Shown here piece after piece: positions 1-11,279 of a DNA stretch of 64,000 nucleotides. The stretch comes from Zea mays (Eukaryota > Streptophyta > Magnoliopsida > Poales > Poaceae), in NCBI RefSeq assembly GCF_902167145.1, contig NC_050096.1, positions 84,440,683 through 84,504,682 of the forward strand. The letters run 5' to 3'. The notes under the pieces are model-generated. The model was not told the DNA's origin and searched no databases. It saw only the letters and a program-made list of their open reading frames with translations. Numbering within the stretch: position 1 is the stretch's first letter; each line of letters starts with the position of its first letter. A program made the translations under genes and the position numbers.

Positions 1-92
1 TGTTCCATCCCGCGCCAACCCATCTGGGCAGGGGCACGCAACGACAATTTCACTCGTCTATCTAGGGACCTCCCGGGTCCGAAACGCCGACA
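1..92 (+). repeat. 3' end of the 5' LTR of element H
   Basis: This matches 46912-47003 base for base except for nine substitutions, and ends in CGACA just before the primer binding site. About 10% difference over 92 bases is far more than the 1-2% seen between the LTR pairs of the nested elements, so H is the oldest of the four. The sample is short, so this is a rough figure. Confidence 0.85.
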
Positions 93-112
93 GTTGGCGC
101 GCCAGGTAGGGG
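93..112 (+). other. Primer binding site region of element H
   Basis: The sequence directly after the LTR end starts GTTGGCGCGCCAGGTAGGGG. A TGGCGC...CCAGGTAGGGG block at this place is typical of Tat-type plant gypsy elements. The tRNA it pairs with was not identified. Confidence 0.6.
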
Positions 113-188
113 CCTGCTGCGTGTTAACGAACGCCTTCCTGTTGAGTTCCAGATGGGGAGTCTTCAGCAACCTCTTTAGCCCGGGACG

Positions 189-2108
189 GTGCTCCGCTTT
201 GGGAGTCTCGAGTTCATGTCCCTCGATGGCAGCTACGACATGGCACTCCTCCCCTCGCGGCGCGACAACAACGACGGACTTCGGCTCGCCCGGCGGCGGC
301 GAGCTGGGCGACAACATCTCCCCGCGACAGAAGAGGAGCACTCCGGTCGTCCCCGCCACCCTCCTCGCCGGAGGAGGCGGAGACGGGGCAACCATGGCCA
401 CGCAGGAGGCGGCACCTTATCGGCTGTCGCACCAGAGCGAATCGACGACGCTGGCACTCCCCCAGGGGACATGTTAGGCATTGTCCTCGCACCTGAGACG
501 ACGGCGGGTGTCACTTCCCCGCAACGTGTCAACCCCAAGCGGACTGATGACGCCAGCACCCTCGCAAAGGATCTGCTGGGCGTTACCCTTGTACCTTAGA
601 TGACGGTGTGCTCCGCCCCCGACGCGACTTCACCACCGTCCATTGACCAAGAGGTACCATCCGTTTTCCATCCCGTACCCTTTCGATTCAGCTTCGATCC
701 ACCAAGCGACCCCGCTACGGTGAGCGCCTTCGTAAAGGCGTATCCAAACCTTCCGGGGTACCATATGTGGTCGACCTAGGACCGACTGACAGCCGTCTCA
801 ACCTTCGGAGGTTCCGAGGAAGAGGACGGCCCCAACTCCGGTTGGGATTTCTCTGGCCTCGATGATCCCGGTGCCATGCGGGACTTCATGTCCGCATGTG
901 ACCACTGCCTCTCCGGTTGTTCTGACGATGGCCATGGCCTTGACAACGAGGGTTACGGCCCAAGTCGCGAATGTTTCCATGTCGATCAGGGAGATCACAA
1001 TGAAGGCAACCACCTCGGTATACCGGAGGTTGACGATCCCCCTGGGCTCGCATCTCGCGTTGACATCCCGCGGGAGCTAGCTGTGGTCCCAGTCCCTGTG
1101 GGGGGTCGGGACACACAGCTCGAGCAAATCCGTGAGATGCAGGCCCGGGTCGACGGGGAAGCAGGCCGGCTTGTGCAGCTTCGACAAAACATCGAACAGG
1201 AGTGGGTAGGCCGGACACTCGCCGGAGGAGCCTGTCATCGGGCCCAAGACGTCCAGCGCCGCATCATCGACAATGCCAGGGCAGCGCTGCCCCCGGTCGT
1301 CAGCTGGTCCGGCTAGGACCTAGCTGTAGCGGCGATGCTACTTCGAGCCATGCCGGAGCCATCCACCACCGAGGGACGGCGTATCCAGGGCGAACTCAAG
1401 GATCTCCTGGAAGGCGCCGCAATTCGACGAGCCGAGATCTCCGCCTCCCGGAGGCGAGCTGACCCCTCGGAGCATCACGGGACGTCCTCCCGATGCATGC
1501 GGGAGGCCTCGGTCCATCCCGAGCGCACGCGGGACGAGACACCCGCCGCCCGGGATCGCCTCGGCAACGAGCACCACCATCTCGATCGTCGAGCCCGCCT
1601 CGATGAGAAGGTGCGCCGAGGCTACCATCCCAGGCGTGGGGGACGCTGCGACAGCGAGGAGGATCGGAGTCCTTCGCCCGAACCACCCGGTCCGCGAGTC
1701 TTCAGCCGGGCCATACGACGAGCGTCGTTCGCCGCCCGTTTCCGAGCCCCGACGACCATCACCAAGTACTCGGGGGAGACGAGGCTGGAGCTGTGGCTCG
1801 CGGACTACCGACTAGCATGCCAGTTGGGAGGGGCGTATGATGACAACCTCATCATCCGTAATCTACCCCTTTTCCTCTCTGATGCCGCCGGAGCCTAGCT
1901 GGAGCATCTGCCTGCTGCGCAGATCTCCGACTGGGACGATCTGGTCAAGGCTTTCGCGGGAAACTTCCAAGGCACGTACGTGTGCCCTGGGAACTCGTGG
2001 GATCTCCGAAGCTGCCGCCAGCAGCCAGGGGAGTCCCTCCGAGAGTACATCCGGCGGTTTTCGAAGCAGCGCACCGAGCTGCCCAACGTTACCGACTCGG
2101 ATGTCATC
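189..2108 (+). pseudogene. Element H gag, 5' part (decayed; interrupted by element A)
   Basis: One reading frame runs from the ATG at 189 to the element A insertion at 2108, broken by in-frame stops near 597, 776, 1313 and 1896. The part from about 1740 on is recognisable as the retrotransposon gag domain, with YSGETRLELWLADYRLACQL and later SLREYIRRFSKQRTELPN. Codons 2103-2108 (Val-Ile) continue in the same frame at 15306 (Gly-Ala-Phe-Leu-Ser-Gly), which shows that element A was inserted into an existing gag gene. Gag would form the virus-like particle of the element. The stops make it non-functional. The N-terminal part (189-1300) is low-complexity and GC-rich, and the start codon is a guess. 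Confidence 0.7.
2104..2108. repeat. Left target site duplication of element A (TCATC)
   Basis: TCATC at 2104-2108 is repeated at 15301-15305, directly flanking the two LTR ends of element A. A 5-bp duplication is normal for Ty3/gypsy integration. Confidence 0.95.
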
Positions 2109-5100
2109 TATGACGGAACCTCCCAAGAAATTAGGCCCACCTACAGTTGTCCTTGTCCTTCGGACCTCAGACAACCCTGGAGGTGCCCCTGAACTACTTG
2201 ATAAGTTCGGTATCATTTCCTTACCTTTCCAGGAACGTTTCACCCGTCTGACAGACAATATGTTCATCGGAGATGCGGAAATGCGGAAGTGATTACATAA
2301 ACTTACATTTATTGAAAAGTAGGAGTAAGTCATATAATACAGACCAGAGAGTGCTGAAAAGTATTATTACAATACCTGGGAGGTAAAAGCTCCTCCCATT
2401 AAGTTCTTTACATAAAAGCTTTTAAGGAGGACCCGGTCCTCCGGCAGCTTCATTCTTGATTATCTTCATTTTTCACCACCTTGGTACAAAAACAACAAAA
2501 GTTTGTTGTCTCCTCACCTAAAAACAACGGGGGAATAAACCCTGAGTATGGGATTACTCAGCAAGTCTTACCCGACTAAGAAAAAGACTCTCAAGGGTAT
2601 GCTGGTTATATGGGAATCAAGGTAAGGCTTATCAAGAATCAAAGACTCTATTTTGCAGAAAAGCTTACTAGGAGTGGATCCTTAAAATCCAGTTTTATTG
2701 GTCAAGTTAAGTAAACTTACTTATCTCTAGAGTTCTTTCTAACCTAGTTCAAACACTTATCCTGAACTAGCCAAGTTCTTAATTCATACTTTATCTTCAC
2801 TGGAGTACTACGTGTAGGGCAGTGACCAAGTCTTCATAACCGCGAAGGTACGGCGATCCGAATCGATTATACTCAGCTGAGGATCTCCGATCACACGACA
2901 TATGTAGCACTTAACCCTTGCATATGTCAACCCACCACCGGGGTTCTTAAGACCAGATCAGGTTCACGCAAATCGAGAGCACAGATACACCACCGTCCAG
3001 CCTCTTGCCACGGAGGGTACACGCTACTCTCGCCACCGCTCCACGCCCATTTCGTGTTATCTTATTCTGGCCTTAGTCTGCCCGAGGCAAGGCTTACCCA
3101 TGACGAGGCATGTGACCAGTTAAAGGGTCCTCGATCATCAAGCATACATCGACAAGGTCCTTAATCGACTCAGACGGAGACACTACACCGAGACTCTCTT
3201 TCTCGTGCAAGTCACCCGCCTGGTCTCAGCTTAATCATTTCACCCCAAAGGTTGGTACCTGGCAGAGGTACATCTTTTCCGATGTTGAATCCATCAAGGC
3301 CTTTTGACAGATTCAGCATCAAGTTTTATTTTGAAAACAACCCTCCCACTTCGCCAAACATCCTTTGTAAAACAAATTCTTTTGTTTTGCTAGAGCAATA
3401 CTAAGCATAATAAAACCTTTTGTAAAACAGGGTATCAAGGAAGGTAATCAAAGACCAAGGAAGGTAATGCAGGAATTGCTTAAGCATTCAACTCCTAACA
3501 CCTAATGCAACAAGCAAGTGATAAAGATTTCTAAATCACAAGGAGGTGGCAAATGCACCGGGGCTTGCCTTTGTTTATGGGTGAGTCAGGCTCAGATCCA
3601 CAAATATCGAAGTAGAAACAGTTCTCAGCCTGTGTTTCCAAAGGTGGTGGTACTTGCTCTTCAATGGCTTCCACTTCTTCCTCGTGTTCTAATCATAACC
3701 ATATATATTTATAAGAATGGATGCCATGGGATGCTCATGAGGATGCAAAGATAATATAAACTTATTATCTAAGTCTTGAGTACAACTTTCCTTCACGAAA
3801 CTCCGAGAACTTAGGGTTTCCGGAGTAAGTAAAGGAGTTCACCGGGCAGGGGGGGGTGTTTTGGGGTTTGGTGATCAAACAAGGTCCAAATCAACCCAAA
3901 TTCTACCCAAGGCTTCTAAATAATATAAGGAGCTCATATAAAAATTTTGAGCATTTTTGGGATTACCATTTATCTTTTAAAAATCCAGAACTACTATCTT
4001 AAACTATTTTAAATACCTTAAAATTCCTGATTTAACCTAAAAATCATGAAACTATTTTTATTAAATTCTAGGGAAAATAAGAAGGCTAGGAAAATTAGTT
4101 TCACAATTTTACCATTTTTCTACATTTTTCTATATATTTCTAAAGTTATTCTGAAAAAGAAAGGAGAAAGCGTGAATAGTGTTGGGCTGATTTCAGCCCA
4201 GCAGACCCAACAATAGTGTTGGGTGAATAGTGTGAGGTCTTCTTTGCGGTGGCAGAAAGCTGATTTGGGGGAAAACGACGATTCTCCGGCTAGGGGGGGG
4301 GCTAATCGAGGGGGAGAGTGGGTGCTATGGCTTTGTGGTAACTTGGCCCAACAGCCCCGGCCATCAATTTATAGGAGGGTAAAGCGGTGGCCAGTGAATT
4401 TGGGGAGGACGTGCGGCGGCCGGAAATGAAGAAGAAGGCGGGCGCGGTGAATTCGTGTCCAGTGGCGTGGCAGTTGTTCCGGCGATCAACAGAGAGCAGG
4501 GGTAAGTTGTGGCGATGCGGTGGAAAGGGGTAAACACGCGGCACAAGGCCGGAGGGCGGCGGTCACCCGCGTTCTTATCGGTTTTAGCCGCAGGGCAGAG
4601 GGGAAGTACGGGGAGGTCACCGGAGTGGCGTCCAACGCACGGGCGGTGAAGATCTTTCTACCCAGAGCGTTATCCCCGAGTCCGGTGCACGAATCCAAAC
4701 GCCGGCGACGCAAATCGCGGCGGAGGGATCCGTCGGCGGTGAGGACAGCCCTGCTGGTGATCTGATCCAGTCGGGCTACTGTACCATGGCGAGACTTCAT
4801 CAGAGCATCTGACAGATCATATTCAAGTCGCGTTTTCTCTCAAATTTCCATAGCAACCTATCCGGGGCTCTGCAGCAAATTTGTAGAGCAATACTCCATC
4901 TACAACTTTGCAATATGATGATGCCACAGAAACCCATTGGATCATGCTTGAATTTGAGCTTGAAGTTGATGGCATCAATCTGTTAGTCTGATTTTCAGAC
5001 TGAACGAGCCTGGCAGTCCAACTTTGGGCAAGATTATCTTCCAATTTCTCACAAGAACATGGCTTGCACTCTCAAGCAAACTTGTTCTACTATAATTGGG

Positions 5101-5685
5101 CTACAATATTGATGTGGTGACCTAGGGCAAAAACCCTAGAATTTGAAAGATACAATGCTCCAAAGTTGAACCAATATCACTGAAAATCAGACTTAGACTA
5201 TAAAGGGCTTAAGAGGTGAGTTTTGCAAATTAGCCCAAAACTTAGGGTTTAACTTGCAAATTCACATATTTGTGAACCAAATGACTTAAAATACTTATTT
5301 GACTTAATTTTTGCACTTTAGTCCAAAAGTGGACTAATTTTGCACATAGGTCCCTAGGGTTTGGTTTTAGGGTTTTCAAGGGTTCTATTTGAGATTTTTA
5401 GTATCCCAGGGGTCTAAGTTTAACTCTACTTAAGTCTTGGGATCATTTTATGACTATTCCCCTAAAATCTTTAGGTTTTCTTCATTTGGGTTAAGTTTTG
5501 CCCCTTTGAGCTTTATTTAGGGTCAAGTTTCCTATCCAGGGTCCTATTTGCAAAACACCAAAAACAATACACTTGTTTGAAATTTTTACCTAGTGAATGC
5601 ATTCTAGGTGTGTCAAACATATGCAATGCCAATGTTTATGATGTCATGCTCAAGTTTTAGTTATAGTAACACCAGGGGTGTTACA
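2109..5685 (-). repeat. 3' LTR of element A (with internal deletion)
   Basis: This copy is 3577 bp against 4021 bp for its partner at 11280-15300. The difference is one internal deletion near 4212-4232, where about 470 bp present at 13382-13850 are replaced by ~19 bp of filler. The rest aligns almost colinearly. There are no genes in it: short ORFs within are mirrored in the other LTR and have no recognisable product. Confidence 0.93.
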
Positions 5686-5697
5686 TCCTTCCCCCCA
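5686..5697 (-). other. Polypurine tract of element A
   Basis: TCCTTCCCCCCA directly inside the left LTR is, on the coding strand, TGGGGGGAAGGA. This is the expected plus-strand primer next to the 3' LTR. Element B has the same tract at 35051-35062. Confidence 0.85.
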
Positions 5698-5836
5698 TAA
5701 AAGAATCTCGTCCCGAGATTTAAAGTCCTAGGGTGAGTAATGGAAAAGGAAATGTGTCATATCTTTATTCCCTTATTTCTAGTACAAGGCAGGGGTGGTG
5801 TGGGGGTCACTTCTTTATTAAAATATTAAATATACT

Positions 5837-8800
5837 TTACAAATTACATGAGGCTAGAAAGCCTGGGAAATTCTTATCTAAAAAGTCTTGAGTTTCCCAT
5901 GTAGCCTCTTCCTCCGAATGTTGGTTCCACTGTATCTTATAGAACTTGAGAGTTTTTCTCCGGGTAACTCGGTCCTTTTGATCCAGAACTCGAATAGGAT
6001 GTTCCGAGTATGTTAAATCTGGTTCTAGGACAACATCTGTCACTTCAATGGTTCGATCGGGAACCCGAAGACACTTCTTCAATTGCGACACATGGAACAC
6101 ATTATGGATAGCAGACAGAATTTCGGGGAGCTGTAGTCGATACGCCACTGGTCCACATTGCTCAAGTCCCGGGAATGGACCAATGTATTTGGGTGCAAGT
6201 TTCCCTTTAACCCCGAAACGCGATACTCCCTTCATGGGTGAAACTTTCAGGTAGACATAGTCCCCTTCATGAAAGTATAAGGGCATTCACCGTTTGTCTG
6301 CATAACCCTTCTGACGGGCTTGTGCCTTCTTCATATTATGAATAATTTTCTGAAACTTTCCCTCGGCCTCCTTCACAATATCAGGCCTAAAGAAATATCT
6401 TTCTCCAGGTTCAGACCAATTTAGCGGAGTTCGACACCGTCGCCCATATAAAGCTTCAAAAGGTGCCATCTTGATACTCTCTTGATAACTATTATTGTAT
6501 GAAAACTCCGCCAAAGGTAAGCATTCATCCCATTTTGGTGAGAAATCCAGGACACATGCTCGCAACATATCTTCGAGTACTTGATTAATTCTCTCAGTCT
6601 GTCCACTGGTTTGTGGATGATATGCCGAACTATGGAGCAACTTAGTACCCAAGGATTTGTGAAGTGCTTCCCAAAACTTGGCTACAAATTGGGGTCCACG
6701 ATCCGACACAATGGTCTTTGGAACACCATGCAGACTAAGAATACGAGCAATGTGTAACTCCGCATAGGTAATGACGGGATATTTTACTTTGACAGGGAGA
6801 AAGTGGGCGATCTTGGTAAGTCGATCAATGATAACCCAAATAGAGTCATACCCTTTTGCGATCCTGGGCAATCCCACGATAAAGTCCATACTTATATCTT
6901 CCCATTTCCATGTTGGGATCGGCAAAGATTGTAATGGACCAGCAGTTTTCATGTGTATGGCTTTGACACGTCTGCAAGTGTCACACTTAGCCACATAGCG
7001 TGCAATTTCAATTTTCATCTTCGTCCACCAGTAGTGCTGCTTTAGATCATGATACATCTTAGTGCTTCCCGGATGAATAGAATAGCGACTAAGATGCACT
7101 TCATCTAAGATTTGCTGGCGGAGTTCTTCATTCTTTGGCACTACTATGCGGTTATTGAACCATATCACACCTTGATCGTCTTCTTTGAAACATTTGGCTG
7201 TTCCAGCCCTTAACCTTTCCCGTATGTGCTTCATACCCAAATTATTCTTTTGAGCATCAACTATTCTTTGCAAGATGATAGACTCAAGCTTTAGCTGATT
7301 CAGGGTTCCTTGTTGGACCATTCCCAGGTTTAGCTTTTCCATCTCTTGACATAGAGTATTGTCATAGGTCTTCGCCAAAAGACAGTGGCAAGAAGCCTTA
7401 CGGCTCAGGGCATCTGCCACAACATTGGCCTTGCCTGGGTGATAATGAATTTCAAGTTCATAGTCCTTAATAAGCTCAAGCCATCGTCTTTGTCTCATAT
7501 TTAATTCTGACTGGGTGAAGATATACTTCAAACTTTTATGATCTGTATATATATGACAGATATTTCCCAGCAGATAGTGACGCCAAATTTTTAGGGCATG
7601 AACCACAGCAGCTAGCTCCAGATCATGAGTTGGGTAATGCTCCTCATGTCGGCGCAACTGCCTTGAAGCATATGCAATTACTCGGCCCTCTTGCATTAAT
7701 ACACAGCTGAGTCCACTGCCCGATGCATCACAGTATACGTCAAAAGGTTTGGTGATGTCCGGTTGAGCCAATACCGGAGCAGTGGTTAATAATGTCTTCA
7801 ATTGTTCAAAGGCTTCATTACACTTAGAAGACCAATTGAATTTAATGTCACTCTTCAATAAACTTGTGATTGGCTTCACAAGCTTAGAAAAATCTAGTAT
7901 GAATCTGCGATAATATCCAGCTAGTCCAAGAAAACTCCGGACTTGGTGAACAGTGGTTGGGGGTTTCCACTCCAGAATATCCTTGACTTTGCTAGGATCT
8001 ACCGCAATTCCCTTGGCAGATAACACGTGCCCTAAAAATTGAATTTCCTCCAGCCAAAACGCGCACTTGCTGAACTTGGCATACAACTGATGTTCCCTTA
8101 AGCGCGTCAATACAATCCGCAAATGTTGAGCATGCTCCTCTTCATTTTTAGAATATATCAAGATATCGTCCATGAAGACCACCACGAAGTTGTCCAACTC
8201 GGGCATGAACACCGAGTTCATCAAATAAGTGAAATGGGCAGGAGCATTTGTTAGCCCGAAGGACATTACCAAATATTCAAATAAACCATACCGCGTAGTA
8301 AACGCGGTCTTCGGTATATCCTTGGGCCGAATGCGGATTTGGTGATAGCCCGACCTGAGATCAATTTTAGAGAATACCCTCGCCCTGGTCAATTGATCAA
8401 ATAAGATGTCGATCCTTGGAAGAGGGTACTTGTTCTTGACGGTGACCTCATTCAGGGATCGATAATCCACGCACATTCGTAAGGTTTGATCCTTCTTCTT
8501 AACAAAAATGGCGGGGCAACCCCAAGGAGACGAGCTTGGCCGGATGAATCCCTTATTCAGTAGATCTTGTAATTGAATCTTCAATTCCGCCAACTCATTA
8601 GGGGGCATACGGTACGATCTTCGGGAAATGGGAGCTGTACCGGGCTTTAGCTCAATTACAAATTCTACATCTCTTTCAGGGGGCAGTCCAGGCAAATCTT
8701 CCGGAAATACATCTGGAAAGTCACATACTACAGGAATATCCTTGATCTCCAGTACAATGGCTTCATAGATTCTACCAGAAGCTTTGGCCGGATTGGTTAC

Positions 8801-9526
8801 GGGGATGGATAAAAGAATCTCTTCTTGATTATAGATCAACTTGACGGTTCTGAGTTCAGTGTTGAGAATTGCCTTGTGTTGGGTTAACCAATTCATACCC
8901 AGAATTACATCTATATCCTGGCCTTTCAGAACAATCATGTTAGCAGGAAAGTTCCGTCCGGCCATTGTTACTGGCACTTCATAGGCCACTTCTCTAGTAA
9001 AAATGTGTCCCCCAGGTGAATGAATTTTAAACCCTTCTTTTGATTCATGGCATGAAATGTGATGTTGCTCCACAAATGTCTTGCTAATAAATGTATGCGA
9101 AGCACCAGAATCAAAAAGAATAATTGCAGGGTGACTGGCCACGAGAAACGTACCCATCATCACCGGTTCACCTTCCGGTGTAGTGGCCACTTGAGTATAG
9201 TATACCCGCCCCGTCTTCTTTGTATTCTTCCCCACATTATTTCCCTTGGGCTGAGCTGATTTCCCAGATCCTTGCTGAGCATTTGATTGATTCTGCTTGG
9301 GATATGGGCAGTCTTTGATGAAATGTCTAGACTTGCCACAATTAAAACACCCGGTTGAGGAGCTGGGCAAAGCAGGGAATCGAGTGCCCGAGGCACCCGG
9401 CTGATTTGGGGCAGTGGGGACATTGTTGGGGCGAATAATGATTGGCTGCTTGAAGGGAAATGAGGGCGGTCGAGAAAAAGAGCGATTTTGGCTAGAAGGC
9501 CGGATCACAAACCGTTGCCTCTTTGC
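5837..9526 (-). pseudogene. Element A pol polyprotein with CCHC knuckle, protease, RT, RNase H, integrase and chromodomain
   Basis: The frame opens after an in-frame TAG (9527-9529) and runs to a stop at 5837-5839, interrupted by one TGA at 6287-6289. In order it holds a CCHC zinc knuckle ([14 protein letters not shown]), protease with intact DSG ([13 protein letters not shown]), reverse transcriptase with FMDD, RNase H, an HHCC integrase with its DDE residues ([22 protein letters not shown]), and a chromodomain near the end (IRVLDQK...FYKIQW...EEATWE). The TGA stands where element B has CGA (Arg) and separates the integrase core from the integrase C-terminus and chromodomain. Chromodomains are known to steer integration to marked chromatin. 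With three nonsense codons in the whole gag-pol frame, this copy cannot make a full polyprotein without readthrough. Confidence 0.9.
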
Positions 9527-10303
9527 CTAGCCCTGATTAGGCTTCTCACCACCAAATCCCTTGTTCTTCCCAGAACCTGCATATTTTGCTTCAACAGATA
9601 AGGCTGTGCTGACAACCTTTCCATACGTGAGATCTATCCAGGCAGCCATTTTTCTCTGCAATCGATCATTTAGCCCTCTCATAAAGCAGTTCTTCTTCTT
9701 TAAATCAGTATTCACTTGATCAATTGCATATTGTGACAGGTGATTGAACTTGTTGAGATACTGATTGACGATATCTCCTCCTTGTTTCAGCTTCATGAAC
9801 TCTTCTTGCTTCATATGCAGAACACCTTCGGGTATGTAGTGCTCACGGAAGGCCGCTTTAAATTCATCCCATGTGACTTGATGGTTGGCAGGTTGAATAG
9901 CCACAAAATTTCCCCACCAGGTACTGGCAGGGCCGCGCAGTTGTTGCGCTGCGAACAACGGCTTCTGTGTCTCTGAACAGCGGAGAAGACCAAATTTTTG
10001 CTCAATAACCCGTATCCACTCATCAGCTTCCAACGGGTCCTCAGCCTTGACAAATAGTGGTGGACGGGTTTCAGAGAAATCCAGATATGTGGTTTCACGG
10101 GGGCCTTGCTGATAACCCCTTCCACCCTGCTGCTGGAATTGTTGGCCCGCCATTTCTCTCAAAAAGCGGGTATTGTCTGCAGTTGCGTTTACCAAGGCGG
10201 CAATCGCCTCGGCCAATGTGGGAGGAACCGGGGGTGGATTTGGGGTAACATCCCTTCCCCCAAAAGTTCTTGCTGCATCCTGTCCTCAAGTCCTGGTAGG
10301 CAT
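9527..10303 (-). pseudogene. Element A gag, N-terminal part
   Basis: The natural start is the ATG at 10301-10303 (Met-Pro-Thr-Arg-Thr), matching Met-Pro-Ser-Lys-Thr of element B. A TGA follows five codons later at 10286-10288, where B has CGA (Arg). The open stretch after it carries the gag capsid core (PPLFVKAEDPLEADEWIRV, then LRGPASTWWGNF and YIPEGVLHMKQEEF) and ends at a TAG at 9527-9529 just before the zinc knuckle region, where B reads through. Family role: particle assembly and RNA packaging. Two stops make this gag a pseudogene. Confidence 0.85.
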
Positions 10304-10476
10304 CTGAGGCAAAGAACATTTGAAGTAAACATAATATGCCAGAGAAACCTTCCATTTTACATTACTATAAAAAGTAATGATACAGACTCGATGTTATACA
10401 ACAGGATACATTACCCATTATACAATAGTTCAAGCTATTATACAACATACTACTTCTATTTCTACAAGCTATACTA

Positions 10477-11061
10477 CTACTCCTGCTTCTGATTGCTTTT
10501 GGCAGCTTCATCGTCAGGTGTGGGAGACCATACGTCGACCAGCCTCATGGAAGGAGGGGGCCTAAAAAGGTCTAACTCGCCACCGAGCACTTCTCCCGCA
10601 TTATGCGAGGGTCCGGCTTCTGACCTGATAGGATCCGCAGGGACATGTGGGTGTAATTGCGAATACAGTACATGAACTTCCTCATGTAAAGTATTGCAAT
10701 ATACCTGCAAGTTATCAATAGCAGTGCTAAGCTCTTCGACTCGTGCTCGAGCCTTCGCTTCCTTAGCCCAAGCTACTGAACGAGACTGTACTGCCCAATC
10801 AAGTGCCAGATCTCGATCAGCAAGTTGATCTTGCAGGGTGCGGATGTAACTTCTTAATTCATTTATTCGGTCTCCATCCGCAACCCATAAATTGGTCCTG
10901 CGTTGTAACTCTGTTTGAAGTTGATTCACGCGAGCTTCGAGATCACCAATAGGATCGTTGCTCCCACTACTGCTATCTTGCTCCCGTGGGGCAAGTTGGT
11001 GTCGAGGCACACCGATAGGTCCAGTATGTTTTCGCGCCGTTTTCCTTGTACGCGGCGGCAT
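10477..11061 (-). CDS. Extra ORF of element A between primer binding site and gag: predicted coiled-coil protein, 194 aa
   Basis: An open frame begins with Met-Pro-Pro-Arg-Thr-Arg-Lys and ends Asn-Gln-Lys-Gln-Glu. It lies on the coding strand, upstream of gag. Residues 1-12 are basic. About 38-135 are rich in Leu, Glu, Arg and Gln in heptad-like spacing and should form a coiled coil. The tail (about 138-194) is acidic and Pro-rich. Element B has the same ORF at 39844-40428 with the same length, no indels and about 88% identity by hand count, and it is open in both although both gag-pol frames are broken. I do not recognise a function. A role in transcript or particle handling is only a guess. 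Confidence 0.7.
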   Translation of the reverse strand: MPPRTRKTARKHTGPIGVPRHQLAPREQDSSSGSNDPIGDLEARVNQLQTELQRRTNLWVADGDRINELRSYIRTLQDQLADRDLALDWAVQSRSVAWAKEAKARARVEELSTAIDNLQVYCNTLHEEVHVLYSQLHPHVPADPIRSEAGPSHNAGEVLGGELDLFRPPPSMRLVDVWSPTPDDEAAKSNQKQE

Positions 11062-11265
11062 TTTCTAAGGGGGAAATTTATTAGTACAGTTCTTAGCATG
11101 ATGCATGAATAATTACAGAATCAACCTTAGTCGATTCAACCTTCTATACATTGCACTCTTTCTGTCTGGTCTTTGAAATAAACTCTTCAGAGATGCTTAG
11201 GTAAGAAGAGAAGAATTTTCTAGATAAGTCTAAGAAAATCCTTTTGAAGATGCTAGAAGGGCTAC

Positions 11266-11277
11266 GCTCCGATACCA
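11266..11277 (-). other. Primer binding site of element A (initiator Met tRNA type)
   Basis: On the coding strand this reads TGGTATCGGAGC, two bases inside the LTR. It matches the complement of the initiator-Met tRNA 3' end (TGGTATCAGAGC) except for one base (G for A). Element B has the exact form. Confidence 0.85.
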
Positions 11278-11279
11278 GC

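Noticed and set aside
94..1218. Several overlapping ORFs on both strands at the left end
   Set aside because: GC-rich shadow frames of the decayed H gag; only the frame of 189 continues into recognisable gag.
4302..4800. Minus-strand ORFs of 60-104 codons in the left LTR of A, repeated at 13918-14415
   Set aside because: They recur only because the two LTRs are copies. There is no start context, no known domain and no copy in element B.
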